From Pseudomonadota bacterium (GTDB taxonomy: Bacteria > Pseudomonadota > Alphaproteobacteria > Rhizobiales > Devosiaceae): a stretch of DNA of 6,763 nucleotides. Shown here one piece after another: positions 1 through 5,493 of this stretch (position 1 is the stretch's first letter; each line of letters begins with the position of its first letter). The position numbers were made by a program, and so were the translations under genes. Where the stretch lies: NCBI GenBank assembly GCA_023430705.1, contig JAEYZJ010000353.1:1-6763 (forward strand), read 5' to 3'. The notes beneath the pieces were generated by a model. The model did not search any database. It was not told the origin of the DNA and saw nothing but the letters and a program-made list of their open reading frames with translations.

Positions 1-653
1 GTGAAGTTGTGCTCGGCGAGCCAGCCCAGGAAATGCATGGCCTCGGCGATCTGGGCCGGCGGGGCCTTGGGTGCGTGCGCGTGCCAGTCGGCCATCGCGC
101 GCTGCACGCGGGCGAGCATCGGCCGCCAGCCGGCGACGGCGCGGCCGACGTCCGTCAGGGTGTCGTCGATCTCGCCATGCATCGCCTCGCGCTGCACGAG
201 GTCGGCGAGCGGATCGATCTCGACGTGGAGGAAGCTCTCGAGCCGGCTGCCCGGGCCGGGATGCTCGAGCACGCGATAGGTCGCCGGATCGAACTTGAGG
301 ATCGGGTGCGAGAGCGAGCGGACGACGCCGCCGCGCGCGCGGATGGCGGCCAGCACGCTGTCGACGATGAACGGCATGTCGGCGGAAAAGACCTCGATCG
401 TCTCGGGCTCGCCCGGCTTGCCGGGCGGATCGACATAGACGTTGTGGCTGGCGAGTTCGCGCTGGCCCAGCCGCCCGTAGGAGCGGCGGAATATGGCCTC
501 GAGCTCGTCGGGGCCGCGGGTGCCGAAATCCTCGGGGTCGGTGGCCTCGGCGACTGCCCGGAGGAAGCGGGCAAAGCCCGGCTCGGAACTGAGATAGCTG
601 TCGGCCCGCGTGATCAGGGCCGCACGTCGGTCGAGCAACGACACTTCGTTCAT
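1..653 (-). CDS. gdhZ: NAD-specific glutamate dehydrogenase (large type), N-terminal part, cut by the window edge
   Basis: This is the first 217 codons of a gene that continues past the left edge. The family is the very large (about 1,600 residue, 180-kDa class) NAD-dependent glutamate dehydrogenase, which deaminates glutamate to 2-oxoglutarate and ammonia in the cytoplasm. The reading frame is open from the ATG at 653 to the edge. It starts MNEVSLLDRRAALITRADSY. It shows hallmarks of the family's regulatory N-terminal region: SADMPFIVDSVLAAIRARGG at residues 90-109 (the family's 'DMPFLVDSV' block), SHPILKFD at 115-122, and MHFLGWLAEHNF at 206-217, where family members read on into 'TFLG'. 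The catalytic domain lies outside the window. The start is supported by this N-terminal alignment and a G-rich stretch just upstream, although that Shine-Dalgarno is weak. The gene is divergent from leuC. It is called gdhZ in Caulobacter and Brucella, and gdhB or gdh2 elsewhere. The family call is firm; the symbol is by analogy. Confidence 0.9.
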   Translation of the reverse strand, partial: MNEVSLLDRRAALITRADSYLSSEPGFARFLRAVAEATDPEDFGTRGPDELEAIFRRSYGRLGQRELASHNVYVDPPGKPGEPETIEVFSADMPFIVDSVLAAIRARGGVVRSLSHPILKFDPATYRVLEHPGPGSRLESFLHVEIDPLADLVQREAMHGEIDDTLTDVGRAVAGWRPMLARVQRAMADWHAHAPKAPPAQIAEAMHFLGWLAEHNF

Positions 654-671
654 CCCAGTCCCCCCGGACCC

Positions 672-684
672 TCTGCGACGCAGA
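672..684. promoter_or_regulatory. 13-bp perfect dyad, possible operator at the glutamate dehydrogenase start point
   Basis: The plus strand reads TCTGCG-A-CGCAGA, two perfect 6-bp arms around one central base. The dyad touches the last base of the candidate -10 box (684-689) and covers the expected start point near 677. A one-base loop is too tight for an RNA hairpin, so a protein-binding site in DNA is the more sensible reading. No regulator is identified. A dyad of this size can arise by chance in GC-rich DNA. Confidence 0.3.
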
Positions 685-689
685 CTATA
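684..689 (-). promoter_or_regulatory. Candidate -10 box of the glutamate dehydrogenase gene
   Basis: The minus strand reads TATAGT here, one mismatch from the sigma-70 consensus TATAAT. It lies 30 bases upstream of the ATG, so transcription would begin near 677 with a leader of about 24 nt. No good -35 is seen at 16-18 bp; the closest (ACGACA, 710-715) is 20 bp away. The promoter may therefore be activator-dependent, or the match may be chance. Confidence 0.35.
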
Positions 690-763
690 GCCGATCCGGG
701 CAAATCGCATGTCGTTTTCGCACCGTGGCCCGCGACGACTGGACGCCTCGACCCCAGGCCGGC

Positions 764-793
764 TTGACCGGTATGGCAGCCGCGGCTTAGAAC
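764..793 (+). promoter_or_regulatory. Candidate sigma-70 type promoter of leuC
   Basis: TTGACC at 764-769 matches the -35 consensus at five of six positions. After an 18-bp spacer, TAGAAC at 788-793 matches the -10 consensus at four of six. Transcription would begin near 800, leaving a leader of about 34 nt before the ATG at 834. The 10-bp palindrome AGCCGCGGCT (778-787) fills the end of the spacer and abuts the -10. I see no leucine-rich leader peptide and no attenuator hairpin with a T-run, so classical leucine attenuation is not supported. Confidence 0.4.
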
Positions 794-833
794 GCCCCGT
801 TACTCCTCAACCCGAGCTGGAAACTCACGAAAA

Positions 834-2237
834 ATGGCCGGCAGAACTCTGTACGATAAGATCTGGGACGATCACCTTGTTGCCAACAACGAGGATGGGA
901 CCAGCCTTATTTACATTGATCGCCACCTCGTCCACGAGGTCACGAGCCCGCAGGCCTTCGAGGGGCTGCGGCTGAACGGCCGCAAGGTCCGCGCGCCCGA
1001 GCGCACCCTGGCTGTGGTCGATCACAACGTGCCGACGACCGACCGTTCGCTGCCCAATCCGGACCCGGAGAGCGCGATCCAGATCGAGACGCTGGCCGAG
1101 AACACGCGTGACTTCGGCATCGAGTATTACGATCCCTTCGACAAGCGTCAGGGCATCGTGCACATCGTCGGTCCCGAGCAGGGCTTCACGCTGCCGGGCA
1201 TGACCATCGTGTGCGGCGACAGCCATACCTCGACGCACGGTGCGTTCGGCGCGCTGGCGCACGGCATCGGCACGTCCGAGGTCGAGCATGTGCTGGCCAC
1301 ACAGACGCTGATCCAGCAGAAGGCCAAGAACATGCTGGTGCGCGTCGACGGCCAGCTGCCGCCCGGCGTCACCGCCAAGGACATCATCCTCGCCATCATC
1401 GGCGAGATCGGCACCGCTGGCGGTACCGGCCACGTGATCGAGTTCGCCGGCGAAGCCATCCGCTCGCTGTCGATGGAAGGCCGCATGACCATCTGCAACA
1501 TGACCATCGAGGGCGGTGCCCGCGCTGGCCTGATCGCGCCGGACGAAAAGACCTTCGAATACGTCAAGGGCCGCCCGCGCGCGCCCAAGGGCGAAGCGTT
1601 CGACATGGCGCTCGAATACTGGAAGACGCTCTATTCCGACGATGACGCGCATTACGACAAGGTCGTGGTGCTCGATGCCGCGAAGCTCCCGCCGATCGTC
1701 AGCTGGGGGTCCTCCCCCGAGGACGTGATTTCCGTCACCGGCGTCGTCCCCAATCCGGACGAGATCCAGGACGAGAACAAGCGTGCTTCGAAGTGGCGTG
1801 CGCTCGAATATATGGGCCTCAAGCCCGGCACCCCGATCACCGATATCTCGATCGAGCGTGTCTTCCTCGGCTCGTGCACCAATGGCCGCATCGAGGATCT
1901 GCGCGCCGCCGCCAAGGTGGTTGCCGGCCGCAAGGTCGCGGCGGGCGTCAGCGCCATGGTCGTGCCGGGGTCGGGCCTCGTCAAGGAACAGGCCGAGGCC
2001 GAGGGCCTCGACGTGATCTTCAAGGACGCCGGCTTCGAGTGGCGCGAGCCGGGCTGCTCGATGTGCCTCGCGATGAACCCGGACAAGCTCAAGCCGCAGG
2101 AGCGCTGCGCCTCGACCAGCAACCGCAACTTCGAGGGACGGCAGGGCTTCAAGGGCCGCACGCACCTCGTCTCGCCGGCCATGGCGGCGGCGGCGGCAGT
2201 GACCGGCCACTTCGTCGACATCCGCGAGTGGCAGTGA
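834..2237 (+). CDS. leuC: 3-isopropylmalate dehydratase large subunit (LeuC)
   Basis: LeuC forms a heterodimer with LeuD and isomerises 2-isopropylmalate to 3-isopropylmalate, the second step of the leucine branch, in the cytoplasm. It is an aconitase-fold enzyme holding a [4Fe-4S] cluster. The 467-residue product is the full family length. It begins MAGRTLYDKIWDDHLV, typical of LeuC, which supports the ATG at 834. The three cluster ligands are C348 in GSCTNGR and C408/C411 in EPGCSMC. Other signatures are CGDSHTSTHGAFG (127-139), GTGHVIEFAGEAIRS (197-211), MTIEGGARAGLIAPDE (223-238) and STSNRNFEGRQG (427-438). The ribosome binding site is weak (GGA about 12 nt upstream). The stop overlaps the start of the next gene by GTGA. 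leuD, often adjacent, is not in the window, so the small subunit must be encoded elsewhere. Family assignment is essentially certain. Confidence 0.98.
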   Translation: MAGRTLYDKIWDDHLVANNEDGTSLIYIDRHLVHEVTSPQAFEGLRLNGRKVRAPERTLAVVDHNVPTTDRSLPNPDPESAIQIETLAENTRDFGIEYYDPFDKRQGIVHIVGPEQGFTLPGMTIVCGDSHTSTHGAFGALAHGIGTSEVEHVLATQTLIQQKAKNMLVRVDGQLPPGVTAKDIILAIIGEIGTAGGTGHVIEFAGEAIRSLSMEGRMTICNMTIEGGARAGLIAPDEKTFEYVKGRPRAPKGEAFDMALEYWKTLYSDDDAHYDKVVVLDAAKLPPIVSWGSSPEDVISVTGVVPNPDEIQDENKRASKWRALEYMGLKPGTPITDISIERVFLGSCTNGRIEDLRAAAKVVAGRKVAAGVSAMVVPGSGLVKEQAEAEGLDVIFKDAGFEWREPGCSMCLAMNPDKLKPQERCASTSNRNFEGRQGFKGRTHLVSPAMAAAAAVTGHFVDIREWQ

Positions 2238-2653
2238 CCGACTGGGCGGATCGCGCCGCCCCTTCGCTCGACGACTTCGAACAGATGGCAGCGGCCGCCT
2301 TTGCGGCCCTGCCGGCCGAGTTCCGCGAGCTCGCCGGCAACGTGCCCTGCCAGGTGGCGGATTTCCCCGACGAGGAAACGATCCGGGAGATGGAACTCGA
2401 GAGCGAGTTCGACATCCTCGGCCTCTTCCGCGGCATCGGCTTGCCGCAGGGCGGCGCTACCCCGTTCACCGGCCAGATGCCCAACATGGTGTGGCTCTAC
2501 CGCCGGCCCATCCTCGACTACTGGGCCGAGAGCGAAACCGGCGAAACGCTGGGCGAAATCATCACGCACGTCCTCGTGCACGAGATCGGCCACCACTTCG
2601 GCTTCTCGGACGAGGACATGGAAGCCATCGAAGCCGCCGCCGAGCGGGAGTAG
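2234..2653 (+). CDS. Small zincin-like metallopeptidase family protein (DUF1025 / Zincin_1 type)
   Basis: The 139-residue protein carries HEIGHHFG at residues 116-123. This is the HExxHxxG zinc-binding and catalytic motif, with H116, E117 and H120 as ligand, base and ligand. The preceding VWLYRRPILDYWA (86-98) and the TLGEIITHVLVHE helix are characteristic of this small cytoplasmic family, which is common in Alphaproteobacteria and Actinobacteria. The length fits the family. There is no signal peptide or membrane segment. The substrate is unknown, and proteolytic activity is inferred only from the motif. I chose the GTG at 2234 because it gives MTDWADRAAPSLDDFEQ, the usual N-terminus, and because it overlaps the leuC stop as GTGA, an arrangement typical of translational coupling. 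The same frame stays open upstream inside leuC, but that stretch is a shadow of leuC. It very likely shares the leuC transcript. Its stop is 30 bp from the stop of the convergent EVE gene. Confidence 0.9.
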   Translation: MTDWADRAAPSLDDFEQMAAAAFAALPAEFRELAGNVPCQVADFPDEETIREMELESEFDILGLFRGIGLPQGGATPFTGQMPNMVWLYRRPILDYWAESETGETLGEIITHVLVHEIGHHFGFSDEDMEAIEAAAERE

Positions 2654-2664
2654 CAGCTCAACTT

Positions 2665-2683
2665 TCCAGCGCGTGGCGCAGGA
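2665..2683. terminator. Hairpin in the convergent gap, weak terminator candidate
   Basis: The 30-bp gap between the metallopeptidase and EVE stop codons contains TCC-A-GCGC-GTG-GCGC-A-GGA. This is a 7-bp stem with one internal A-A mismatch and a 3-nt loop, ending exactly beside the EVE stop codon. Its placement between two converging operons fits a bidirectional transcription stop. Neither side has a U-tract, so it is not a canonical intrinsic terminator. Confidence 0.35.
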
Positions 2684-3109
2684 CTACAGCCCGCCCATCC
2701 TGCAGATCAGGTTCCACTCGGCCTCGGTGACCGGCGACACCGACAGGCGCGACAGCTTCACCAGCGCCATGTCGGCCAGTTCCGGCGTCCGCTTGATCGT
2801 CTCGAGCGTCACGGGCCTCGGGAGCGGCCTCACCGGCATCATGTCGACGCACTCCCAGACGACCTGTCCCTTGTCGTTGGGTTCGGCGGTGGAGTCGGGG
2901 TGGGCGAGCGCCACCACCTCCATGATGCCGACGATCTCCTTGCCGATGTTGGAGTGGTAGAAGAAGGCCTGGTCGCCCAGCTTCATGGCCTTCATGTTGT
3001 TGCGCGCGGTGTAGTTGCGCACGCTGTGCCACTCCTCGGGAACGCCGCGCGCCACCACGTCGTCCCACGAATTGACGTTCGGCTCCGACTTCATCAGCCA
3101 GTAAGCCAT
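2684..3109 (-). CDS. EVE domain-containing protein (thymocyte nuclear protein 1-like)
   Basis: The whole 141-residue protein is a single EVE domain (formerly DUF55). The fold belongs to the PUA/YTH/ASCH-like superfamily and is known or predicted to bind modified bases in nucleic acids. Visible signatures are YWLMKSEP at 3-10, SWDD at 14-17, VRNYTARNNM at 30-39 (the family's 'RNxxARNN' block), FFYHSN at 49-54, VGIMEVV at 60-66, HPDSTA at 70-75 and VCRMGGL-like ICRMGGL at the C-terminus. The length is normal. No other domain is fused to it. The ATG at 3109 follows the YCII stop by 2 bp and has a strong GGAGG ribosome site, so it is the last gene of the tsaD-gpsA-YCII-EVE operon. The exact ligand (modified DNA or RNA) is unknown. 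Confidence 0.93.
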   Translation of the reverse strand: MAYWLMKSEPNVNSWDDVVARGVPEEWHSVRNYTARNNMKAMKLGDQAFFYHSNIGKEIVGIMEVVALAHPDSTAEPNDKGQVVWECVDMMPVRPLPRPVTLETIKRTPELADMALVKLSRLSVSPVTEAEWNLICRMGGL

Positions 3110-3111
3110 GC

Positions 3112-3405
3112 CTACCTCCCGGCGGACTTGTTGATGGTGAGGGCCCAGCGGCTGATCTCGTAGTTCTCGAACACGCCGTGCCGGATGAAGGGGTCCTGCT
3201 CGAACACCTGCGTCGCCGTGGCGAGATCGGGCGCCTCGATGACCATGAAGCTGCCGGTGGCCTTGCCTTCCTCGGTCTGGAACGGGCCGGCCAGCACCAG
3301 CCTGTCGCCCAGCTCGTCGAGGTGCTTGAGGTGCTCGGGACGGACCGCCATGCGGTGCTCGAGGCCGTTCGGCTTGTCGGTGGCGATGATCGAATAGAGC
3401 GGCAT
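3112..3405 (-). CDS. YciI-like (YCII domain) protein
   Basis: This 97-residue cytoplasmic protein has a ferredoxin-like YCII domain. Signatures include VRPEHLKHLDEL (21-32, with the conserved histidine H25), LAGPF (38-42), GSFMVIEA (51-58) and EQDPFIRHGVFENYEI (69-84, with the conserved aspartate D71). The His/Asp pair has led to the suggestion that YCII proteins are small enzymes, but the biochemical role of most members is unknown. The ATG at 3405 gives MPLYSIIATDKPNGLEHR, which matches the family N-terminus. A longer in-frame start at 3474 would only add residues overlapping gpsA and is rejected. It starts 7 bp after the gpsA stop, with GAGGG about 13 nt upstream. It ends 2 bp before the EVE gene. 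Constant pairing of YCII with EVE genes suggests a shared process, but none can be read from the sequence. Confidence 0.92.
   Translation of the reverse strand: MPLYSIIATDKPNGLEHRMAVRPEHLKHLDELGDRLVLAGPFQTEEGKATGSFMVIEAPDLATATQVFEQDPFIRHGVFENYEISRWALTINKSAGR
3114..3119 (-). promoter_or_regulatory. Strong Shine-Dalgarno of the EVE gene, overlapping the YCII stop codon
   Basis: The minus strand reads GGAGGT and then, four bases later, ATG. The T of this motif is also the T of the YCII TAG stop, so termination of YCII and initiation of EVE occupy the same ribosome footprint. This fixes the EVE start. It is the best ribosome site in the window, whereas the other operon genes have poor ones. Confidence 0.75.
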
Positions 3406-3412
3406 CGTGTTC

Positions 3413-4375
3413 TTATTCCCTCTTGAGCGGCCGCGACATGAGCCCGGCGACGATATCGTTGATCGAGGTATCACCCTCGAGCAGCAGGTTTACCGCATCG
3501 ATCAGCGGGGCGTCGATGCGCAGTTGGTCGGCGAGCTCCTTGGCGACGGGTGCGGTCAGCACCCCTTCGGCCAGTTCGCCGCCGGGGCGGGTGCCCCGTC
3601 CCAGGCTGATGCCGTAGCGGTAGTTGCGCGACTGGGTCGAGGTGCAGCTCAGCGTCAGGTCGCCCAGCCCGGCGAGGCCGGTGAGCGTCGTGGCGCTGCC
3701 GCCCAGCCCCACGACGAGGCGGGTAAGTTCGGCAAAGGCGCGGGCCAGCAGGGCAGAGCGGGCCGAAGCGCCGAGCCCGGCGCCTTCGACGGCGCCGCAG
3801 GCCACGGCATAGACATTCTTCAGGGCGCCCGCGATCTCGACGCCGATGCGGTCGTCGGCGGCATAGAGGCGGAAGCTCGGACCGGCGAGCGCCGCCGCTA
3901 CTGCCGACGTGAGGTCGGCGTCGTCGCCGGCCAGCGTCACCGCCGTGGGCCGCCCGGCCGCGACGTCGGCGGCAAAGCTCGGGCCGGAGAGGACGAAGGG
4001 CGTGGCGTCGGGCACGATCTCGGCGAGGATTTCGCTCTGGCGCTTGAGGCTCTGGTGCTCGAGGCCCTTGGCGGTGAGCACCACGATCCGGCCCCTGAGC
4101 GCGGCGGCGTGCCGGCGCAGCACCTCGCGGCTGGCCTGGGCCGGCACGGCAAGAATGACGATGTCCGCCTCGGGCACCCGGTCCGAGGCGGTGACAGCGG
4201 GGAGCAGCGTCACGCCCGGCAGGTTCACCGAGTTGCCGTGCCACTCGTTGATCTCGCCGATGATGGTGGGGTCGCGCCCGACGAGGGTCACCTGCCGCCC
4301 GGCCATGGCTGCGGCCTGGGCCAGCGCCGTGCCCCAGGCACCGGCTCCGATGATGGCGACGCGCTCAAGCCGCAT
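3413..4375 (-). CDS. gpsA: NAD(P)-dependent glycerol-3-phosphate dehydrogenase (GpsA)
   Basis: GpsA reduces dihydroxyacetone phosphate to sn-glycerol 3-phosphate, the backbone precursor of phospholipids. The 320-residue product has the family's normal length. The N-terminal Rossmann fold shows IIGAGAWGTALA (8-19) and VILAVPAQ (73-80). TAKGLE (101-106) and SGPSFAADVA (130-139) line the active site. The C-terminal helical domain begins with EIAGALKNVYAVACG (180-194), whose K186 is the catalytic lysine. It continues with GLAGLGDLTLSCTSTQSRN (233-251) and NYRYG (251-255), followed by AEGV (269-272). The ATG at 4375 places the glycine-rich motif at residue 8 as expected. It overlaps the end of tsaD by 11 bp in a different frame, with no good Shine-Dalgarno, so translation is probably coupled to tsaD. 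No missing key residue is seen. Confidence 0.97.
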   Translation of the reverse strand: MRLERVAIIGAGAWGTALAQAAAMAGRQVTLVGRDPTIIGEINEWHGNSVNLPGVTLLPAVTASDRVPEADIVILAVPAQASREVLRRHAAALRGRIVVLTAKGLEHQSLKRQSEILAEIVPDATPFVLSGPSFAADVAAGRPTAVTLAGDDADLTSAVAAALAGPSFRLYAADDRIGVEIAGALKNVYAVACGAVEGAGLGASARSALLARAFAELTRLVVGLGGSATTLTGLAGLGDLTLSCTSTQSRNYRYGISLGRGTRPGGELAEGVLTAPVAKELADQLRIDAPLIDAVNLLLEGDTSINDIVAGLMSRPLKRE

Positions 4376-5423
4376 GGTCGAGACCCATGTCGGCGCTGTC
4401 GAGCGGCCAGCGCGCCTTGGCCGGGATGTCGAGCGTATCGGTCGAACCGAGCGCCAGCCGCTCAGCGCCGGCCCAGGCGACCATGGCGCCGTTGTCGGTG
4501 CAGAGCGGGATTGGGGGGATGATCAGCTCCGCCCCGCTCGCGGCGGCGACCTCGCGCAGCGCCGCGCCGATCGCCTGGTTGGCGGCAACGCCTCCGGCGA
4601 CGACGAGGCGCAGGGGCTGGCCGGGCAGTTCCACGGCATATCTCGCCAGCGCGGCCCGGGCCCGCGTCGCGACGATCTCGGCGACGGTGCGCTGGAAGCT
4701 GGCGCAGATGTCGGCGACGTCCGCGTCGGTCAGCGGCGCGTGCTTTTCCGCCGCCAGCCGCACCGCCGTCTTCAGGCCCGAAAATGAGAAGTCGAGCCGG
4801 TCCTCGCGCAGCAGCGGCCGCGGGAAGCGGAACCGGTCCGCGTTGCCCGCCACCGCCAGTCGTTCGACCTGCGGGCCGCCGGGATTGCCGAGGCCGAGGA
4901 GTTTGGCCACCTTGTCGAAGGCCTCCCCGAGCGCATCGTCGATGGTCGTGCCCCAGCGCTCGTAGTCGCCGACGCCGCGCACCAGCACGAACTGGCTGTG
5001 CCCGCCAGAGACGAGCAGCATCAGGTAGGGGAACGGGACCCCGTCGGTCAGCCGCGCCGTGAGGGCATGGCCCTCGAGGTGGTTGACCGCGACCAGCGGC
5101 TTGCCGAGCGCGGCGGCGATCGCCTTGGCCGTGGTCAGCCCCACCAGCACGCCGCCGATCAGGCCGGGGCCGGCCGTCGCCGCTACCGCGTCGATGTCGC
5201 TGAGCTTCATGCCGGCCGCGTCCACCGCTCTCGCGATGATGTGGTCGAGGTGGCTGACATGGGCGCGGGCGGCGAGCTCGGGGACGACGCCGCCATAGGG
5301 GGCATGCTCGTCCAGCTGGCTGCGCACGATATTGGAGAGAATGGTGCCACGGCCGTCCGCGTCGCGCTCGACAATCGAGGCGGCGGTTTCGTCGCAGCTG
5401 GTTTCGATGCCGAGGACTTTCAT
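4365..5423 (-). CDS. tsaD: tRNA N6-adenosine threonylcarbamoyltransferase (TsaD)
   Basis: TsaD transfers the threonylcarbamoyl group from threonylcarbamoyl-AMP to A37 of ANN-decoding tRNAs (t6A). It works with TsaB and TsaE, which are not in this window; the intermediate is made by TsaC. The 352-residue protein is an ASKHA-fold member of normal length. Signatures are GIETSCDETAASIV (5-18), YGGVVPELAARAHVSH (43-58) and GPGLIGGVLVG (85-95). NHLEGH (114-119) carries metal ligands H115 and H119. VSGGHSQ (138-144), DDALGEAFDKVA (162-173), DFSFSGLKTA (211-220), VVAGGVAANQ (274-283) and CTDNGAM (308-314) follow; D310 is the third metal ligand. The start at 5423 gives MKVLGIETSCDE, the universal N-terminus, with AAGG about 5 nt upstream. 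The frame stays open far upstream, but that is antisense to hemC. It heads the tsaD-gpsA-YCII-EVE operon and diverges from hemC. Confidence 0.98.
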   Translation of the reverse strand: MKVLGIETSCDETAASIVERDADGRGTILSNIVRSQLDEHAPYGGVVPELAARAHVSHLDHIIARAVDAAGMKLSDIDAVAATAGPGLIGGVLVGLTTAKAIAAALGKPLVAVNHLEGHALTARLTDGVPFPYLMLLVSGGHSQFVLVRGVGDYERWGTTIDDALGEAFDKVAKLLGLGNPGGPQVERLAVAGNADRFRFPRPLLREDRLDFSFSGLKTAVRLAAEKHAPLTDADVADICASFQRTVAEIVATRARAALARYAVELPGQPLRLVVAGGVAANQAIGAALREVAAASGAELIIPPIPLCTDNGAMVAWAGAERLALGSTDTLDIPAKARWPLDSADMGLDHAA

Positions 5424-5493
5424 CAACCTTGTCCGGGTTCCATGTAAGGGGTAAGCCCAGCCCGGCCTTGGCCTACAATAGGTATGAACTGAA
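5424..5493. promoter_or_regulatory. Divergent tsaD / hemC promoter region
   Basis: These 70 bp must hold the promoters for both directions unless they lie inside the genes. Toward hemC there is TACAAT at 5474-5479, one mismatch from the -10 consensus, preceded directly by the short repeat GGCC-TT-GGCC (5464-5473). No convincing -35 sits 16-18 bp upstream. A start near 5486 would leave only about 8 nt before the hemC ATG, making the message almost leaderless. Toward tsaD I see no box better than three or four matches. The region is clearly a divergent control region by position; the exact elements are uncertain. Confidence 0.4.

Noticed and set aside
9..767. A 252-codon plus-strand open frame opposite the glutamate dehydrogenase 5' end
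   Set aside because: The minus-strand frame carries clear glutamate dehydrogenase N-terminal motifs. The plus frame has none and runs into the intergenic region.
709..975. Possible leader peptide upstream of leuC starting at the ATG at 709
   Set aside because: The frame has no run of leucine codons, extends into leuC in another frame, begins upstream of the candidate promoter, and has no following terminator or antiterminator hairpins.
825..2210. A 461-codon open frame antisense to leuC
   Set aside because: Its translation is low-complexity, rich in Arg, Ala, His and Gly, with no family resemblance. Long antisense frames are expected opposite GC-rich genes, and LeuC on the other strand is certain.
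1793..2233. An N-terminal extension of the metallopeptidase inside leuC
   Set aside because: The upstream part is an out-of-frame shadow of leuC. Family length and N-terminus fit the GTG at 2234.
2654..3120. Defence or restriction-related system around the EVE gene
   Set aside because: EVE domains can occur in restriction or defence loci, but here it stands alone among housekeeping genes with no nuclease, helicase, methylase or mobile-element gene.
3406..3474. Longer start of the YCII gene at 3474
   Set aside because: The extra 23 residues lie inside gpsA and do not resemble the family. The ATG at 3405 matches YCII N-termini.
3407..4522. A 371-codon plus-strand open frame across gpsA and the end of tsaD
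   Set aside because: It is a shadow of two firmly identified minus-strand genes. The translation is Gly/Arg/Ala-rich and resembles nothing.
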